DNA of 64,000 nucleotides from Gammaproteobacteria bacterium (GTDB taxonomy: Bacteria; Pseudomonadota; Gammaproteobacteria; Steroidobacterales; Steroidobacteraceae): assembly GCA_028293745.1 (NCBI GenBank), contig JAQGOF010000091.1:62001-126000 (forward strand), in the 5' to 3' direction. Position 1 is the first letter of the stretch; the number at the start of each line of letters is the position of its first letter. The translations under genes were made by a program, and so were the position numbers. This document shows positions 27,275 through 36,786 of the stretch, piece by piece. The notes under the pieces were generated by a model. The model was not told the origin of the DNA. It saw nothing but the letters and a program-made list of their open reading frames with translations, and searched no databases.

Positions 27275-28021
27275 ATGAGTAATCGCCTGGAGGGCAAACA
27301 CTGCCTGATCACAGCCGCCGGCGCGGGTATCGGCGGCGAAAGCGCGCTTGCCTTCGCACGCGAAGGCGCCGTGGTACTCGCCACGGACATAGATCCCCGC
27401 GCGCTCGAATCACTTGTGCTCGAGAACAGTGCAATTCGTCCGCATGTGCTCGACGTGACCGACAGTGTTGCAATCGATGCCCTGGTTGCCGGTAGCGCGC
27501 CGTTCGACGTGCTGTTCAACTGCGCAGGCTATGTACATGCTGGAACGCTTCTCGATACCGACCTCGCCAGCTGGCGGCGTTCTTTCGCGATCAACGTCGA
27601 TGCGATGTACTACCTGTGCAGAGCTGTGCTCCCCGCGATGATCGGGCGCAAGCGCGGCAGCATCATCAACATGTCCTCCGTGGCATCCAGCCTGAAAGGG
27701 GTGGCCAACCGGTTCGCATACGGTACGACCAAGGCCGCCGTCATCGGCCTCTCAAAGGCAATTGCTGCTGACTATGTGGGACTGGGAGTGCGCTGCAACG
27801 CCATATGCCCGGGAACCGTGAAGACGCCGTCGCTTGCTGGCCGTGTGGCCGCGCTTGGCGGCGATCCGGAGGCCGTATGGAGAAGCTTTGCAGAGCGACA
27901 GCCCATGGGGCGCCTCGGGACGGCGGCAGAAATCGCTGCACTTGCCGTCTATCTTGCCTCCGACGAGGCGACATTTACCACCGGAAGCGTGCACGTCATT
28001 GACGGTGGGTGGTTGAACTAG
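27275..28021 (+). CDS. SDR dehydrogenase, probable 2-keto-3-deoxy-L-fuconate dehydrogenase
   Basis: 248 residues of the short-chain dehydrogenase/reductase family. The cofactor loop is AAGAGIGG (14-21), Asp38 at the end of beta-2 favours NAD, NCAG is at 82-85, and the catalytic Ser134/135, Tyr149 and Lys153 (YGTTK) are present. ICPGTVKTPSL is typical of the group that includes 2-keto-3-deoxy-L-fuconate dehydrogenase and human DHRS6. In this pathway it would oxidise 2-keto-3-deoxy-L-fuconate to the 2,4-diketo acid. AGGAG lies upstream of the ATG. A long inverted repeat begins at its stop codon. Confidence 0.83.
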   Translation: MSNRLEGKHCLITAAGAGIGGESALAFAREGAVVLATDIDPRALESLVLENSAIRPHVLDVTDSVAIDALVAGSAPFDVLFNCAGYVHAGTLLDTDLASWRRSFAINVDAMYYLCRAVLPAMIGRKRGSIINMSSVASSLKGVANRFAYGTTKAAVIGLSKAIAADYVGLGVRCNAICPGTVKTPSLAGRVAALGGDPEAVWRSFAERQPMGRLGTAAEIAALAVYLASDEATFTTGSVHVIDGGWLN

Positions 28022-28062
28022 CCCAACTTGGGCAGTTGCCGATTTATGCCCAAGTTGGGCTA
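28019..28062. repeat. 15-bp-arm inverted repeat between dehydrogenase and hydrolase genes
   Basis: TAGCCCAACTTGGGC (28019-28033) and its exact complement (28048-28062) are separated by 14 bases. The first arm includes the dehydrogenase stop codon. Each arm contains the palindrome GCCCAA-S-TTGGGC, so the element is also two 13-bp palindromes 27 bases apart. It ends 20 bases before the hydrolase start. Confidence 0.85.
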
Positions 28063-28082
28063 GTGTGCAAGGGGACAGGATT

Positions 28083-28937
28083 ATGAAACTTGTGCGTTAT
28101 GGAGAGTCTGGCCGCGAGAAGCCGGGCTTGCTGGGAGCCGGCGGCGTGTTGCGCAGTCTCGAGCATGTCGTCGATGACATTGGCGGCGACGCGCTCAGCG
28201 CGGCAAGCCTGGCCAGGATTGCGGCGCTCGATCTCGAGCAGCTTCCACGAGTCGCGGATGTACCGCGTTACGGGCCCGCAGTCGCCCGCGTTGGCAAGAT
28301 GATCTGCGTGGGACTCAACTATGCAGATCATGCTGCCGAGTCCGGCATGCCAGTGCCCAAAGAGCCCGTGCTTTTCATGAAAGCCACGACTGCGATCACC
28401 GGTCCCAACGACCCTGTACTGATACCGCGTGGCTCCGTCAAGACTGACTGGGAAGTCGAGCTCGGGGTCGTGATCGGTGACATAGCGCGCGACGTGAGCG
28501 TGGATTCCGCGCTCGATTACGTAGCGGGATACCTGGTGGTGAACGATGTCTCCGAGCGCGAATTTCAACTCGAGCGCGGTGGGCAATGGGTCAAGGGTAA
28601 GAGCTTCGATACCTTTGCGCCGATCGGACCGTGGCTCGTTACCCGCGACGAAGTCCCCGATCCACAGAACCTGGCTATGTGGCTCGAAGTCGACGGGCAC
28701 CGCTATCAGAACGGCAACACGCGCACGATGGTGTTTGGTGTCGGCTCCTGTGTGAGCTATATCAGCCGTTTCATGACCTTGATGCCCGGGGACATCATCA
28801 GCACGGGTACTCCGCCTGGCGTCGGCCTCGGGCAGAGACCGCCTGTTTATCTGCGGCCAGGCTCGGTGATGGAGCTGGAAATCGAGGGACTGGGGCGTCA
28901 GCGCCAGGTGACGGTCGCGGCGAGAGGCAGTTCCTGA
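28083..28937 (+). CDS. Fumarylacetoacetate hydrolase-family enzyme, probable 2,4-diketo-3-deoxy-L-fuconate hydrolase
   Basis: 284 residues. The FAH fold is shown by [15 protein letters not shown], the metal ligands in [11 protein letters not shown] and [23 protein letters not shown] and the C-terminal [12 protein letters not shown]. The enzyme would split 2,4-diketo-3-deoxy-L-fuconate into pyruvate and L-lactate, the last step of the Xanthomonas-type route. An in-frame GTG 18 bases upstream is possible, but the ATG at 28083 follows an AGGGGACAGG site and matches the family. Its stop overlaps the dehydratase start (TGATG), so the two are coupled. Confidence 0.86.
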   Translation: MKLVRYGESGREKPGLLGAGGVLRSLEHVVDDIGGDALSAASLARIAALDLEQLPRVADVPRYGPAVARVGKMICVGLNYADHAAESGMPVPKEPVLFMKATTAITGPNDPVLIPRGSVKTDWEVELGVVIGDIARDVSVDSALDYVAGYLVVNDVSEREFQLERGGQWVKGKSFDTFAPIGPWLVTRDEVPDPQNLAMWLEVDGHRYQNGNTRTMVFGVGSCVSYISRFMTLMPGDIISTGTPPGVGLGQRPPVYLRPGSVMELEIEGLGRQRQVTVAARGSS

Positions 28938-30247
28938 TGCCCGTGATTACTGCGTTGGAAACGTACGACATCCGTTTTCCAACTTCGCGGCAGCTCGACG
29001 GCTCCGATGCGATGAATCCCGATCCCGACTATTCCGCCGCGTATGTGCTGCTGAAAACTGACATCGCGGGTTTGAGCGGCCATGGTTTCGTCTTCACCAT
29101 AGGCCGCGGCAATGACGTGCAGACCGCGGCTCTGGCAGCATTACGCTATCTCGTAGTCGGCGCAGATCTCGATGAGATAACGTCGGATCTTGGCGCATTT
29201 GCGCGCAGACTGACCTACGACTCGCAATTGCGCTGGCTTGGACCCGAAAAGGGTGTCATGCACATGGCTGTTGGAGCCGTGATCAATGCCGCATGGGATA
29301 TGGCGGCACGCCGCGCCGGCAAACCGGTCTGGCAGTTGATCGCGGACATGACTCCGGAGCAACTCGTCGACCTGGTTGACTTCCGCTATATCAGTGATGC
29401 ACTGACACCTGATGAAGCGTTAACCCTTCTCAGGGACGCTGCACCCGGCCGCGCTGAGCGGATGGCGACCCTCAGGGCACGGGGGTACCCCGCATACACC
29501 ACTTCGCCCGGCTGGCTCGGGTACTCCGATGACAAGCTCGCGCGGCTTGCGAGGCAAGCGGTCGCGGATGGATTTCGCGCCATCAAGATCAAAGTGGGTC
29601 TGAATGTGGAGGACGACATACGGCGCTGCCGGATCGCGCGCGAGGCGGTTGGACCTGACGTTGCGCTCGCAGTAGACGCGAACCAGCGCTGGGATGTCGG
29701 CACTGCGATCAGCTGGCTGCGCCAATTGGAGTCCTTCAACATTGCGTGGGTCGAGGAGCCTACCAGTCCTGATGATGTACTGGCACACGCTGCAATTCGC
29801 GGCAAAGTTGCGCCGATGCCCATTTCCACCGGTGAGCACACGCACAATCGCGTGATGTTCAAGCAGCTCTTTCAGGCGAAGGCGGTGGATCTGATCCAGA
29901 TTGATGCCGCCCGCGTGGGTGGCGTCAACGAAAATATCGCGATCCTGTTGATGGCCGCCAAGTTCGGCGTGCGCGTGTTCCCACACGCGGGTGGCGTCGG
30001 CCTGTGCGAACTGGTGCAGCATCTGGCCATGGCCGACTACGTGGCTATCAGTGGGTCGATGGAGGATCGTGCGATCGAGTTTGTCGATCATCTCCACGAG
30101 CACTTCGTCGATCCGATACGCCTTCGCGACGGACGTTATCTTCCGCCATCAGCGCCCGGTTTTTCCGCCGAGATGTACCCGCAGTCAATCGAGCGACACC
30201 TTTTTCCGGATGGCGAGGAGTGGCGACCCACCCTACCGGCAGCGTGA
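28937..30247 (+). CDS. fucD: L-fuconate dehydratase (enolase superfamily)
   Basis: 436 residues. All mandelate-racemase-type catalytic residues are visible: the KxK motif AIKIKV (Lys217, Lys219), metal ligands Asp247 (VDANQRW), Glu273 (WVEEPTSP) and Glu300 (STGEHTH), and the Asp323-His350 dyad ([18 protein letters not shown]). It removes water from L-fuconate to give 2-keto-3-deoxy-L-fuconate in the cytosol. The length and the active-site pattern match the Xanthomonas enzyme. L-rhamnonate is a possible alternative substrate, but the neighbours favour fucose. Confidence 0.92.
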   Translation: MPVITALETYDIRFPTSRQLDGSDAMNPDPDYSAAYVLLKTDIAGLSGHGFVFTIGRGNDVQTAALAALRYLVVGADLDEITSDLGAFARRLTYDSQLRWLGPEKGVMHMAVGAVINAAWDMAARRAGKPVWQLIADMTPEQLVDLVDFRYISDALTPDEALTLLRDAAPGRAERMATLRARGYPAYTTSPGWLGYSDDKLARLARQAVADGFRAIKIKVGLNVEDDIRRCRIAREAVGPDVALAVDANQRWDVGTAISWLRQLESFNIAWVEEPTSPDDVLAHAAIRGKVAPMPISTGEHTHNRVMFKQLFQAKAVDLIQIDAARVGGVNENIAILLMAAKFGVRVFPHAGGVGLCELVQHLAMADYVAISGSMEDRAIEFVDHLHEHFVDPIRLRDGRYLPPSAPGFSAEMYPQSIERHLFPDGEEWRPTLPAA

Positions 30248-30249
30248 CG

Positions 30250-30624
30250 TCAGGGCGGCGCCGTTTTCTTTACGTTCCGCAACGAGTCCGTGAGCGAAAA
30301 GACACGGCGCATCAGGACCCACTTCTCGCCAGGCCGCGCCCAAGGAAGCGCCTTTTGGTAGTTCCACATCAGTGTTTCCCACGCCTGGACCCGCGGGTCT
30401 GCTGCCTCAGCGGCAGCCTTGGCGGCAGCATCAAACTCAGCGGAAACATCCAATACCAGCACGAGGCGATTGCCTGTGCGAAAGATCTCCGCCTCCTCAA
30501 TGCCGGCTGCACGCAGAGACTGCAGGATGTCCGGCCAGACCCGGTCGGCCTGGTGCCAGCGATCGTATTCGTCGATCAACACCGGGTCGTCGTGCAGATC
30601 GAGGGCGTAGAACAAGCGTGGCAT
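30250..30624 (-). CDS. L-fucose/L-rhamnose mutarotase-like protein
   Basis: 124 residues of the RhaM/DUF718 family: MPRLFYALDLHDDPVLIDEYDRWHQ at the N-terminus, the central GIEEAEIFRTGNRLVLVLDV and the C-terminal WNYQKALPWARPGEKWVLMRRVF. Family members interconvert sugar anomers so that dehydrogenases or transporters get the right form. It is convergent with fucD with two bases between the stops, and sits 13 bases downstream of the glycosidase gene, so it may be transcribed with that gene rather than with the fucose genes. Confidence 0.86.
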   Translation of the reverse strand: MPRLFYALDLHDDPVLIDEYDRWHQADRVWPDILQSLRAAGIEEAEIFRTGNRLVLVLDVSAEFDAAAKAAAEAADPRVQAWETLMWNYQKALPWARPGEKWVLMRRVFSLTDSLRNVKKTAPP

Positions 30625-30637
30625 CGATGTGATGATG

Positions 30638-32833
30638 TCAGCTTATGCTCACGACACGCAAGGGGCCCGTCCGTCCCAGAACCGTCGCTGCAACCTCACC
30701 CGAGCCTCTATGTAACTGCACGTCCAGCTGATGACCGCATAGAGAGATTCCTCGCAGACTCACCTGCTCGAGCCACTCCGGCATCACGGGGTGCTCAAAG
30801 CGCACGGCCCTGCCGGCCACATCGAACCCGAGCCCCAGGGACGCCTGCAACAGTGCCAGAGGAGCGACGGCGGCCCAGGCCTGCGGCATGCAGGCTACCG
30901 GGTACAACGTGGGTCCCCGCCCCGGACGGCGCGCAAAGCCGCAGAAGAGCTCAGGAAGTCGCCGCAGATCCATGTGTGTTGCGGCGGCGAATAGCCCATT
31001 GAAGATACGTATGACCTCGTCTTTTAGACCGTAACGAGCGAATCCGAGCGCGATCAAAGCATTGTCATGCGGCCATACCGAGCCGTTGTGATATGACATT
31101 GGGTTGTAGCGCGCTTCGCTCGTCGCGACGGTGCGGATGCCCCACCCGCAGTGAAACGAGCTGCTCATGAGCCCGGCAGCAACGCGCCGAGCGCGTTCGG
31201 AATCTGCAATCCCAGCAAAAAGAGCGTGCCCAGCGTTGGAGGAGCGCACCCGGCACGGCCGCTTGTCAGCATCCAGTGCCAGCACGTAGGTGCCAATATC
31301 TTCGCACCAGAAGTCCCTCTCAAAATTGAAACGGAGCAACTCCGCCTGCATATCGAGCTTGGCACCGTACGCCTGCTCGCCCAACGCCCGCGCCATCGTC
31401 GCCGCAGCCCGCTTGGCTGCGTAGACGTACGCCTGCACTTCGACAAGAGCGATCGGCCCATGCGCAAGCCGTCCGTCGGCGTGGAAAATAGAGTCGTGGC
31501 TATCCTTCCAACCCTGGTTGGCGAGCCCGTGTTCGCTGCGGCGACCGTATTCAACAAAGCCGTCACCGTCGCGATCGCCATAGCGGCCGATCCACTCGAG
31601 CGCCGCGCGGACGCTGGGCCAAATCGAGCGGATGGTGTCGAGATCGCCCGTGCGCTCGAGGTAGGCACCGGCAAGCATGACAAACAGGGGAGTCGAATCG
31701 ACGCTGCCGTAGTAGAGGCCAAACGGGACCTCGCCCAGCGCTGCCATCTCGCCTTGGCGCATCTCGTGCAGGATCTTCCCCGGCTCGGCATCCGTCACAG
31801 AATTCTCGTCCGTTGCTTGATGTGCGGCGAGAAAGCGCAGTACGCCGCGTGCGAGTCCTGGGTCTATCCACAGCAGCTCCAATGCGGTGATCAGCGCATC
31901 ACGGCCAAACACGGCGCTGAACCACGGAATGCCAGCGTAAGGATAGGGACCCTGTGGCGTGTCGGTAGCCAGCATGCACAAATCGGCAACGGTGCGACGA
32001 GCAATCTCGTTGAAGATCTCGTTCGAGCTCGACACCGAGGCCATGCGCAGTGAGGCATGTCGAAGCGCATGGCGCGCGTAGCGCAGGGCCGTGCGGAAGC
32101 CCCTCGCGAGCCGCTCATCTGAAACGAAATCGTCAAACACAGCTTCAAGGTGGACGGAGCAACCACCCTGAGGCGGCAGATCCAACTCGAAGAGAGCCAG
32201 CTCCTCGGACAGCCGGCTCGGTGGCGGGTCGAAGCGCAATGTGGTGGCGCGACGGACCTTGTCGAGTCCCGTGTAACTGAGGATCAGTCTATCCGGGCAG
32301 ACGACCGGCGTATGCACTATGCCACGGCGCTCGCGCCGGTTGCCGCGCACCTCGAAGAGATCGGCGAAGTCGGCGGCGAAAGAGAGCTCCAACCGGACCC
32401 GGCGCGGCTCGGTGGAGTGATTCACGATACCCAGGCGCTCGTAGCACGCACCCTCCCAGAGGAACTTCGTGCGCCGGACATGAATGACATCGCGCTCGAG
32501 AACGAGACGTCCGCGCTCGAACAGATCCGGGTTCGTCAAGTCACAGGTGAGTGTTGCATTGTCGGCGCGCAGTGTTGAGCTGAGCAGCAGCGGGCGAAGG
32601 CCTCCGAGCGTCAGCCTGCAGAGCGAAAGACGGCGCGTGTCGGCATGAAAGAGACCCTCCGGACTGCCAGGCCCCTGCAGAATGTCGCCGTTGTGATCGA
32701 ACACCGCGAAGGTGTCACCGTGCTTGAGAGTTCTCGGACGCCGCTCCTGCAAAGAGGTGGTCGCCGGGATATAGAACACGGGGACCTGACCGGCGGAAGA
32801 CGCGGCTCCGTCGAGGAACATCGGATCGGACAT
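30638..32833 (-). CDS. Glycogen-debranching (amylo-alpha-1,6-glucosidase-type) glycosidase
   Basis: 731 residues. An N-terminal beta-sandwich domain of the glycogen-debranching type (about 20-250: LKHGDTFAVFDHNGDI, GLFHADTRRLSLCRLTL) leads into an (alpha/alpha)6 barrel with GIPWFSAVFGRDALIT, NQGWKDSHDSIF, and the C-terminal YHNGSVWPHDNALIA and CMPQAWAA. Such proteins hydrolyse alpha-glucosidic or related linkages. There is no signal peptide, so it is cytosolic. The ATG at 32833 gives the expected domain start, and the 40 codons upstream look non-coding. The substrate is not certain. Confidence 0.86.
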   Translation of the reverse strand: MSDPMFLDGAASSAGQVPVFYIPATTSLQERRPRTLKHGDTFAVFDHNGDILQGPGSPEGLFHADTRRLSLCRLTLGGLRPLLLSSTLRADNATLTCDLTNPDLFERGRLVLERDVIHVRRTKFLWEGACYERLGIVNHSTEPRRVRLELSFAADFADLFEVRGNRRERRGIVHTPVVCPDRLILSYTGLDKVRRATTLRFDPPPSRLSEELALFELDLPPQGGCSVHLEAVFDDFVSDERLARGFRTALRYARHALRHASLRMASVSSSNEIFNEIARRTVADLCMLATDTPQGPYPYAGIPWFSAVFGRDALITALELLWIDPGLARGVLRFLAAHQATDENSVTDAEPGKILHEMRQGEMAALGEVPFGLYYGSVDSTPLFVMLAGAYLERTGDLDTIRSIWPSVRAALEWIGRYGDRDGDGFVEYGRRSEHGLANQGWKDSHDSIFHADGRLAHGPIALVEVQAYVYAAKRAAATMARALGEQAYGAKLDMQAELLRFNFERDFWCEDIGTYVLALDADKRPCRVRSSNAGHALFAGIADSERARRVAAGLMSSSFHCGWGIRTVATSEARYNPMSYHNGSVWPHDNALIALGFARYGLKDEVIRIFNGLFAAATHMDLRRLPELFCGFARRPGRGPTLYPVACMPQAWAAVAPLALLQASLGLGFDVAGRAVRFEHPVMPEWLEQVSLRGISLCGHQLDVQLHRGSGEVAATVLGRTGPLRVVSIS

Positions 32834-33016
32834 GGCTCGAACGCTCCTGGGTAGGTTCGATTGCCCCGAGAAACGTGAACTGGGTCGGGACGGTCTATCA
32901 TGGCTGAGCGGCATCGGCCGACGCTGATTCCTCACAGCGAAGCCGCACATCATCCAACATCATGAGAATGTGAGGAAGAGGGTCGCGTACGGCGGGTCCA
33001 GGCCCTTGAATTTGCT

Positions 33017-33035
33017 GAGCCCGTCCCTTGGGCTC
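33017..33035. terminator. Small hairpin downstream of the phospholipase C gene
   Basis: GAGCCC-N7-GGGCTC lies 33 bases past the phospholipase stop (minus strand) and 184 bases before the glycosidase start. It has no T-run on that strand, so termination is only a guess. Confidence 0.3.
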
Positions 33036-33067
33036 CCGATTCCCGGCCGACCCCGGGCCTCAGTCGT

Positions 33068-35203
33068 TCACTCCTGCGCCAACGTCCCAGTCTGAAGGTC
33101 GCTCTCCCCGGCGATTCCTCCAAAGGCGGGATCGCTGACGCTGTCCCGGCCGTTCTCCAGGTGCCCGGCCAAGCGTTGCAGGAAGCTGGGATCTGCGTCG
33201 GTCGTGACCGATAGATCGTACCAGCCGAAGGTCGATTTCAGCGGCCAGCGCTTTTCAATTGCCCGGCCCCGAGGCAACACATCGACCATCGACTTGTCGT
33301 CGTAAACGCTCGCGATGCTCACCGGGCAGGGAGTGTGTGCCTGGTTGGTAATGCGCAAGATGAGGGCATAGTCGTCTACGTCGTAGTGCACGTCGACGTC
33401 GAGATCAACTTTGGTGCTGCTGGAGACACTACCGCGGAAGTGCCGCAGAAAACCGTTGGGGCCGAAAACGGCAAAGTCGTACTGGCCCTGGCTCTGTGCG
33501 ACATTCCATGAGTTGGAAAGCGACTTGCCTGCTTCAACGGTGTAGGTCCAAGGCCCGTCCGAGGTATTACCTGAACGCACGTGGAAACACGCTCCGGCCT
33601 TCCCGGTATTCTTGAGCTCAATGCGGAACACACCGCTCGCGGCATTCGCCGTTCCATCAACGCGCAACTCGTAGGGTAGCGCGCGGGCGCGCCGCAATCC
33701 CGGCTCCTGTATCGGCAGAGATTGATTCGTCGGCGGAACCGGAACGTAGTCCGGATGCCTGTCGTGGTTGGTAGGAAGGTAAGCGGCAGTTTCCGGCAAT
33801 TCGACCGGCGTGGCATTGGGGTTCGCGAAATTGAAGGCCGACGTGAGGTCGCCGCAGACTGCGCGGCGCCACGCGGTGATATTGGTCTCGATCAGGCCGG
33901 AATGCTGCGGAGCAAAGCGCCGCTCGAGAAAGCGGATGAGCGAAGTGTGATCGAACACCTCGGAACAGACCCAGCCGCCCTTGCTCCAGGGCGAGACCAC
34001 GATCATTGGCACGCGGACGCCCAGACCATAGGGGCCGCGCGGATCGCTTGCAGTGCCGGGGAAGATTTCGTCGCTTGCGTCAACGGTCGAGGCACCCTCC
34101 GCTGCCGATCGCGGCGGCGTTGGTGGGACTACGTGATCGAAGAGGCCGTCGTTCTCATCGTAGGTAACGAACAGGGCCGTCTTGCTCCACACTTCGGGAT
34201 TGGACGTGAGCGCATCGAGCGCTTGCGCAATGTACCAGGAGCCATAGTTAGACGGCCAGTTTCCGTGTTCGGAAAACGCTTCCGGGGCAACGATCCACGA
34301 AACCTGCGGAAGCCGATCGTTGCGGACGTCATCCCGCAAGATGTCGAACAGCGCATCGAACGGCGTGCCCGGCACGGCAATGTTGGTTCCATTTCGAGCC
34401 TTTTCGTACAGCGGGCTGCCGGGTAGCGCGTTCTGATATTGGTGGAAATACAGAAGCGAGTTGTCCCCATAGTTGCCTATATAGGCGTCACTGGTCCAAC
34501 CCCAGAAGCCGGCGGCGTCCAGCCCCACGCCGCTATCCTGGTAAATTTTCCACGAGATGCCGGCTTGCTCCAGGCGCTCCGGATAGGTGGACCAGTCATA
34601 CCCCGCCTCGGCATTGTTGATGACCGGCCCGCCGCCCCGGCCATCATTGCCCACCCAGCCGGTCCACATGTGGTACCGATTCGGGTCGGTCGGGCCCAAC
34701 AGCGAGCAATGGTAACCGTCGCAGACGGTAAACGCGTCCGCCAGCGCGTAGTGAAAAGGGATGTCGCGCCGTGTGAAGTACGCCATCGTCGAGCGCCCTT
34801 TGTTCGGCACCCACTGGTCGTATTTGCCACCGTTCCACGCCGCGTGTGTATCCGACCACCCGTGCGCCAGGTCTTCCAGGAACTGCAGGCCAAGATTGTC
34901 CGCAGTCGGGTGGAATGGCAGGAGGTAGCCGCTGCCATCAGGCTGATACCACACCGGCCTTCCCGACGGGAGGTTAACCGGCCGCGGGTCGCCGTAGCCG
35001 CGCACGCCCCGCAGCGTGCCGAAATAATGATCGAACGCGCGGTTCTCCTGCATAAGAAAGACGACATGTTCAACGTCCTTGATCGTGCCGGTACGGCTGT
35101 GCGCAGGCACGGCAACCGCCCTCTCGATGCTCTTGGTAAGTGCTGAGGTGAGCGCGGTTCCGCTCATGAGACGCAGGAAAGCTCGGCGGTCGACGGGCAG
35201 CAT
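33068..35203 (-). CDS. Tat-exported phosphocholine-specific-type phospholipase C
   Basis: 711 residues. The twin-arginine signal VDRRAFLRLMSGTALTSAL is followed by the acid phosphatase/phosphoesterase domain starting IKDVEHVVFLMQENRAFDHYFGTLRGVRGYGDPRPVNLP. DENDGLFDHVVPP and GLGVRVPMIVVSPWSKGG follow. Two C-terminal DUF756-type beta domains (about 505-590 and 600-690) are typical of bacterial PlcN/PlcH enzymes. It would hydrolyse phospholipid head groups outside the inner membrane and could supply phosphate or lipids. AAGGAG stands upstream of the ATG. It is divergent from the adenosine deaminase gene. Confidence 0.92.
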   Translation of the reverse strand: MLPVDRRAFLRLMSGTALTSALTKSIERAVAVPAHSRTGTIKDVEHVVFLMQENRAFDHYFGTLRGVRGYGDPRPVNLPSGRPVWYQPDGSGYLLPFHPTADNLGLQFLEDLAHGWSDTHAAWNGGKYDQWVPNKGRSTMAYFTRRDIPFHYALADAFTVCDGYHCSLLGPTDPNRYHMWTGWVGNDGRGGGPVINNAEAGYDWSTYPERLEQAGISWKIYQDSGVGLDAAGFWGWTSDAYIGNYGDNSLLYFHQYQNALPGSPLYEKARNGTNIAVPGTPFDALFDILRDDVRNDRLPQVSWIVAPEAFSEHGNWPSNYGSWYIAQALDALTSNPEVWSKTALFVTYDENDGLFDHVVPPTPPRSAAEGASTVDASDEIFPGTASDPRGPYGLGVRVPMIVVSPWSKGGWVCSEVFDHTSLIRFLERRFAPQHSGLIETNITAWRRAVCGDLTSAFNFANPNATPVELPETAAYLPTNHDRHPDYVPVPPTNQSLPIQEPGLRRARALPYELRVDGTANAASGVFRIELKNTGKAGACFHVRSGNTSDGPWTYTVEAGKSLSNSWNVAQSQGQYDFAVFGPNGFLRHFRGSVSSSTKVDLDVDVHYDVDDYALILRITNQAHTPCPVSIASVYDDKSMVDVLPRGRAIEKRWPLKSTFGWYDLSVTTDADPSFLQRLAGHLENGRDSVSDPAFGGIAGESDLQTGTLAQE

Positions 35204-35358
35204 GAGTTGCTCCTTGCGCCGTCAATGAGAGGAAGGCGCTTGATTGTTCAAAAGGCCGTGCGCCGCAATTTGGACCAATGCCTTTGCAATCGCATGACAA
35301 CTGCGTTTCGGCGAATTCGCGGTTATTCTCGTACTGCCAAGCTATTCGAGGCTCCCAG

Positions 35359-36786
35359 ATGCGAATTCGCCCATGGATCATCGGCCTGTCCCTGACCCTG
35401 CTCGCCTCGATCGGCAACTCCCGCGCTGCCGAGCGCTGGTTCGAGGAGTTGAAGGCAACCGCCACTCCCGTACAGCTCTACACATTCCTCTATGCACTAC
35501 CCAAGGGCGGCGATCTGCACAACCACCTGGGCGGGTCAGCCCGGTCCGATTGGCTCTGGGCTGCCGCCCTCGCCCAGCAGGAAAAGGGCTACACCTACTA
35601 CACCAAGGTCCGCATCGAGAATTGCGCGGGCTATGGAACAGATGAGTTCGGCCGTAATCCGTACCTGCTGTTGTTCAAGAACCTGCAAGGCTCCGACTAC
35701 GAGAAGCTCGACTCGTGTCAAAAGTCCGAATACAAGCGGCTGCAGGACCTCAACGAGCCCGAGCATGCCGCCTGGCTGAACAGTCTGCGGCTCGACACCC
35801 CGCACGAGGGCCGCGACGAGTTCTTCGAAGCACAATGGCGCCGCATCGGCGCCCTTCTGGAGAACCCCTACCTCGTCTGTGAGATCCTCTATCGGAACAT
35901 GGATGCGTTCGGAAAGGAAGGCCTCGCCTACCTCGAGACCCAGGCGGAGCTCGATGGGCTTCGCAAGTCCGACGGCTCTGCATTCACGACCGCTGAAGTC
36001 GCCACGATCTTCAGGCAGGAGCTCGCCAGTCCGCGCGCGAAGGCAACCGGGGTGGAGGTGCGATTCCAATATGCATTGCTGCGTTTTGGCCCGCATGCGG
36101 AGCAGCGCCTGCGAGACCTTTACGCCCTCGTCGATCAGTACCGTGATCTGTATGTTGGGGTGAACATGGTCGGCCGCGAAGACAACGCGAAGGGCTATCC
36201 GCTGCGATTTCTGCCGGTACTGCGCGAGCTGCGCAAGCGGTATCCCGATATCAACCTGTCCATACACGCCGGCGAAATGGATGAGCCCGACTTTCACGTC
36301 CGGGATACCCTGCTGCTCGGTGCCAAGCGCATCGGACACGGAGTGAACCTCATCTGCGACCCCGAAACCATGGTGCTCATGCGCAATGGGCCCTACATGG
36401 TCGAGATCAACCTCATCAGCAATCTGTTGCTGGAATACGTAGCGGACTTCTCCCAGCACCCTTTCCCGGAGTACGTGCGCGTCGGCATCCCCGTCGCCCT
36501 ATCAACGGATGACCGCGGCATGTGGGACTCCAACCTGACCGATGAATATTTCGTGGCCGTGCACGAATTCAATCTGTCCTGGGAGGAGTTGGTGCAGCTC
36601 GGCCGCAACTCGCTCAAATTCTCGTTCGTGGACGACCCGACCAGGCAACGGCTGCTGGCGGCATACGAGAAACGCGTGCAGTCCTTCGCTCAGCAATTCC
36701 GGAAAGACCGCTGGTCCTCACTGCATGAAGTCAAGCCGGTGAGTTACCTCTTCATGTGCCATCACTATCAGATCTGCCTGCAATGA
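35359..36786 (+). CDS. Secreted adenosine deaminase (ADGF-like)
   Basis: 475 residues. A signal peptide (WIIGLSLTLLASIGNSRA) is followed by the amidohydrolase barrel. It has the zinc-binding HNH (54-56, GGDLHNHLGG), SIHAGE (301-306) with the catalytic Glu, GHG (326-328) and STDD (382-385). Adenosine deaminase converts adenosine to inosine, usually in the cytosol; the export signal puts this one in the periplasm or outside, like the growth-factor-type enzymes. The ATG at 35359 gives the signal peptide. Its stop overlaps the next start (ATGA). It converges on the purine uptake operon, so it probably prepares purine nucleosides for cleavage and import. Confidence 0.9.
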   Translation: MRIRPWIIGLSLTLLASIGNSRAAERWFEELKATATPVQLYTFLYALPKGGDLHNHLGGSARSDWLWAAALAQQEKGYTYYTKVRIENCAGYGTDEFGRNPYLLLFKNLQGSDYEKLDSCQKSEYKRLQDLNEPEHAAWLNSLRLDTPHEGRDEFFEAQWRRIGALLENPYLVCEILYRNMDAFGKEGLAYLETQAELDGLRKSDGSAFTTAEVATIFRQELASPRAKATGVEVRFQYALLRFGPHAEQRLRDLYALVDQYRDLYVGVNMVGREDNAKGYPLRFLPVLRELRKRYPDINLSIHAGEMDEPDFHVRDTLLLGAKRIGHGVNLICDPETMVLMRNGPYMVEINLISNLLLEYVADFSQHPFPEYVRVGIPVALSTDDRGMWDSNLTDEYFVAVHEFNLSWEELVQLGRNSLKFSFVDDPTRQRLLAAYEKRVQSFAQQFRKDRWSSLHEVKPVSYLFMCHHYQICLQ

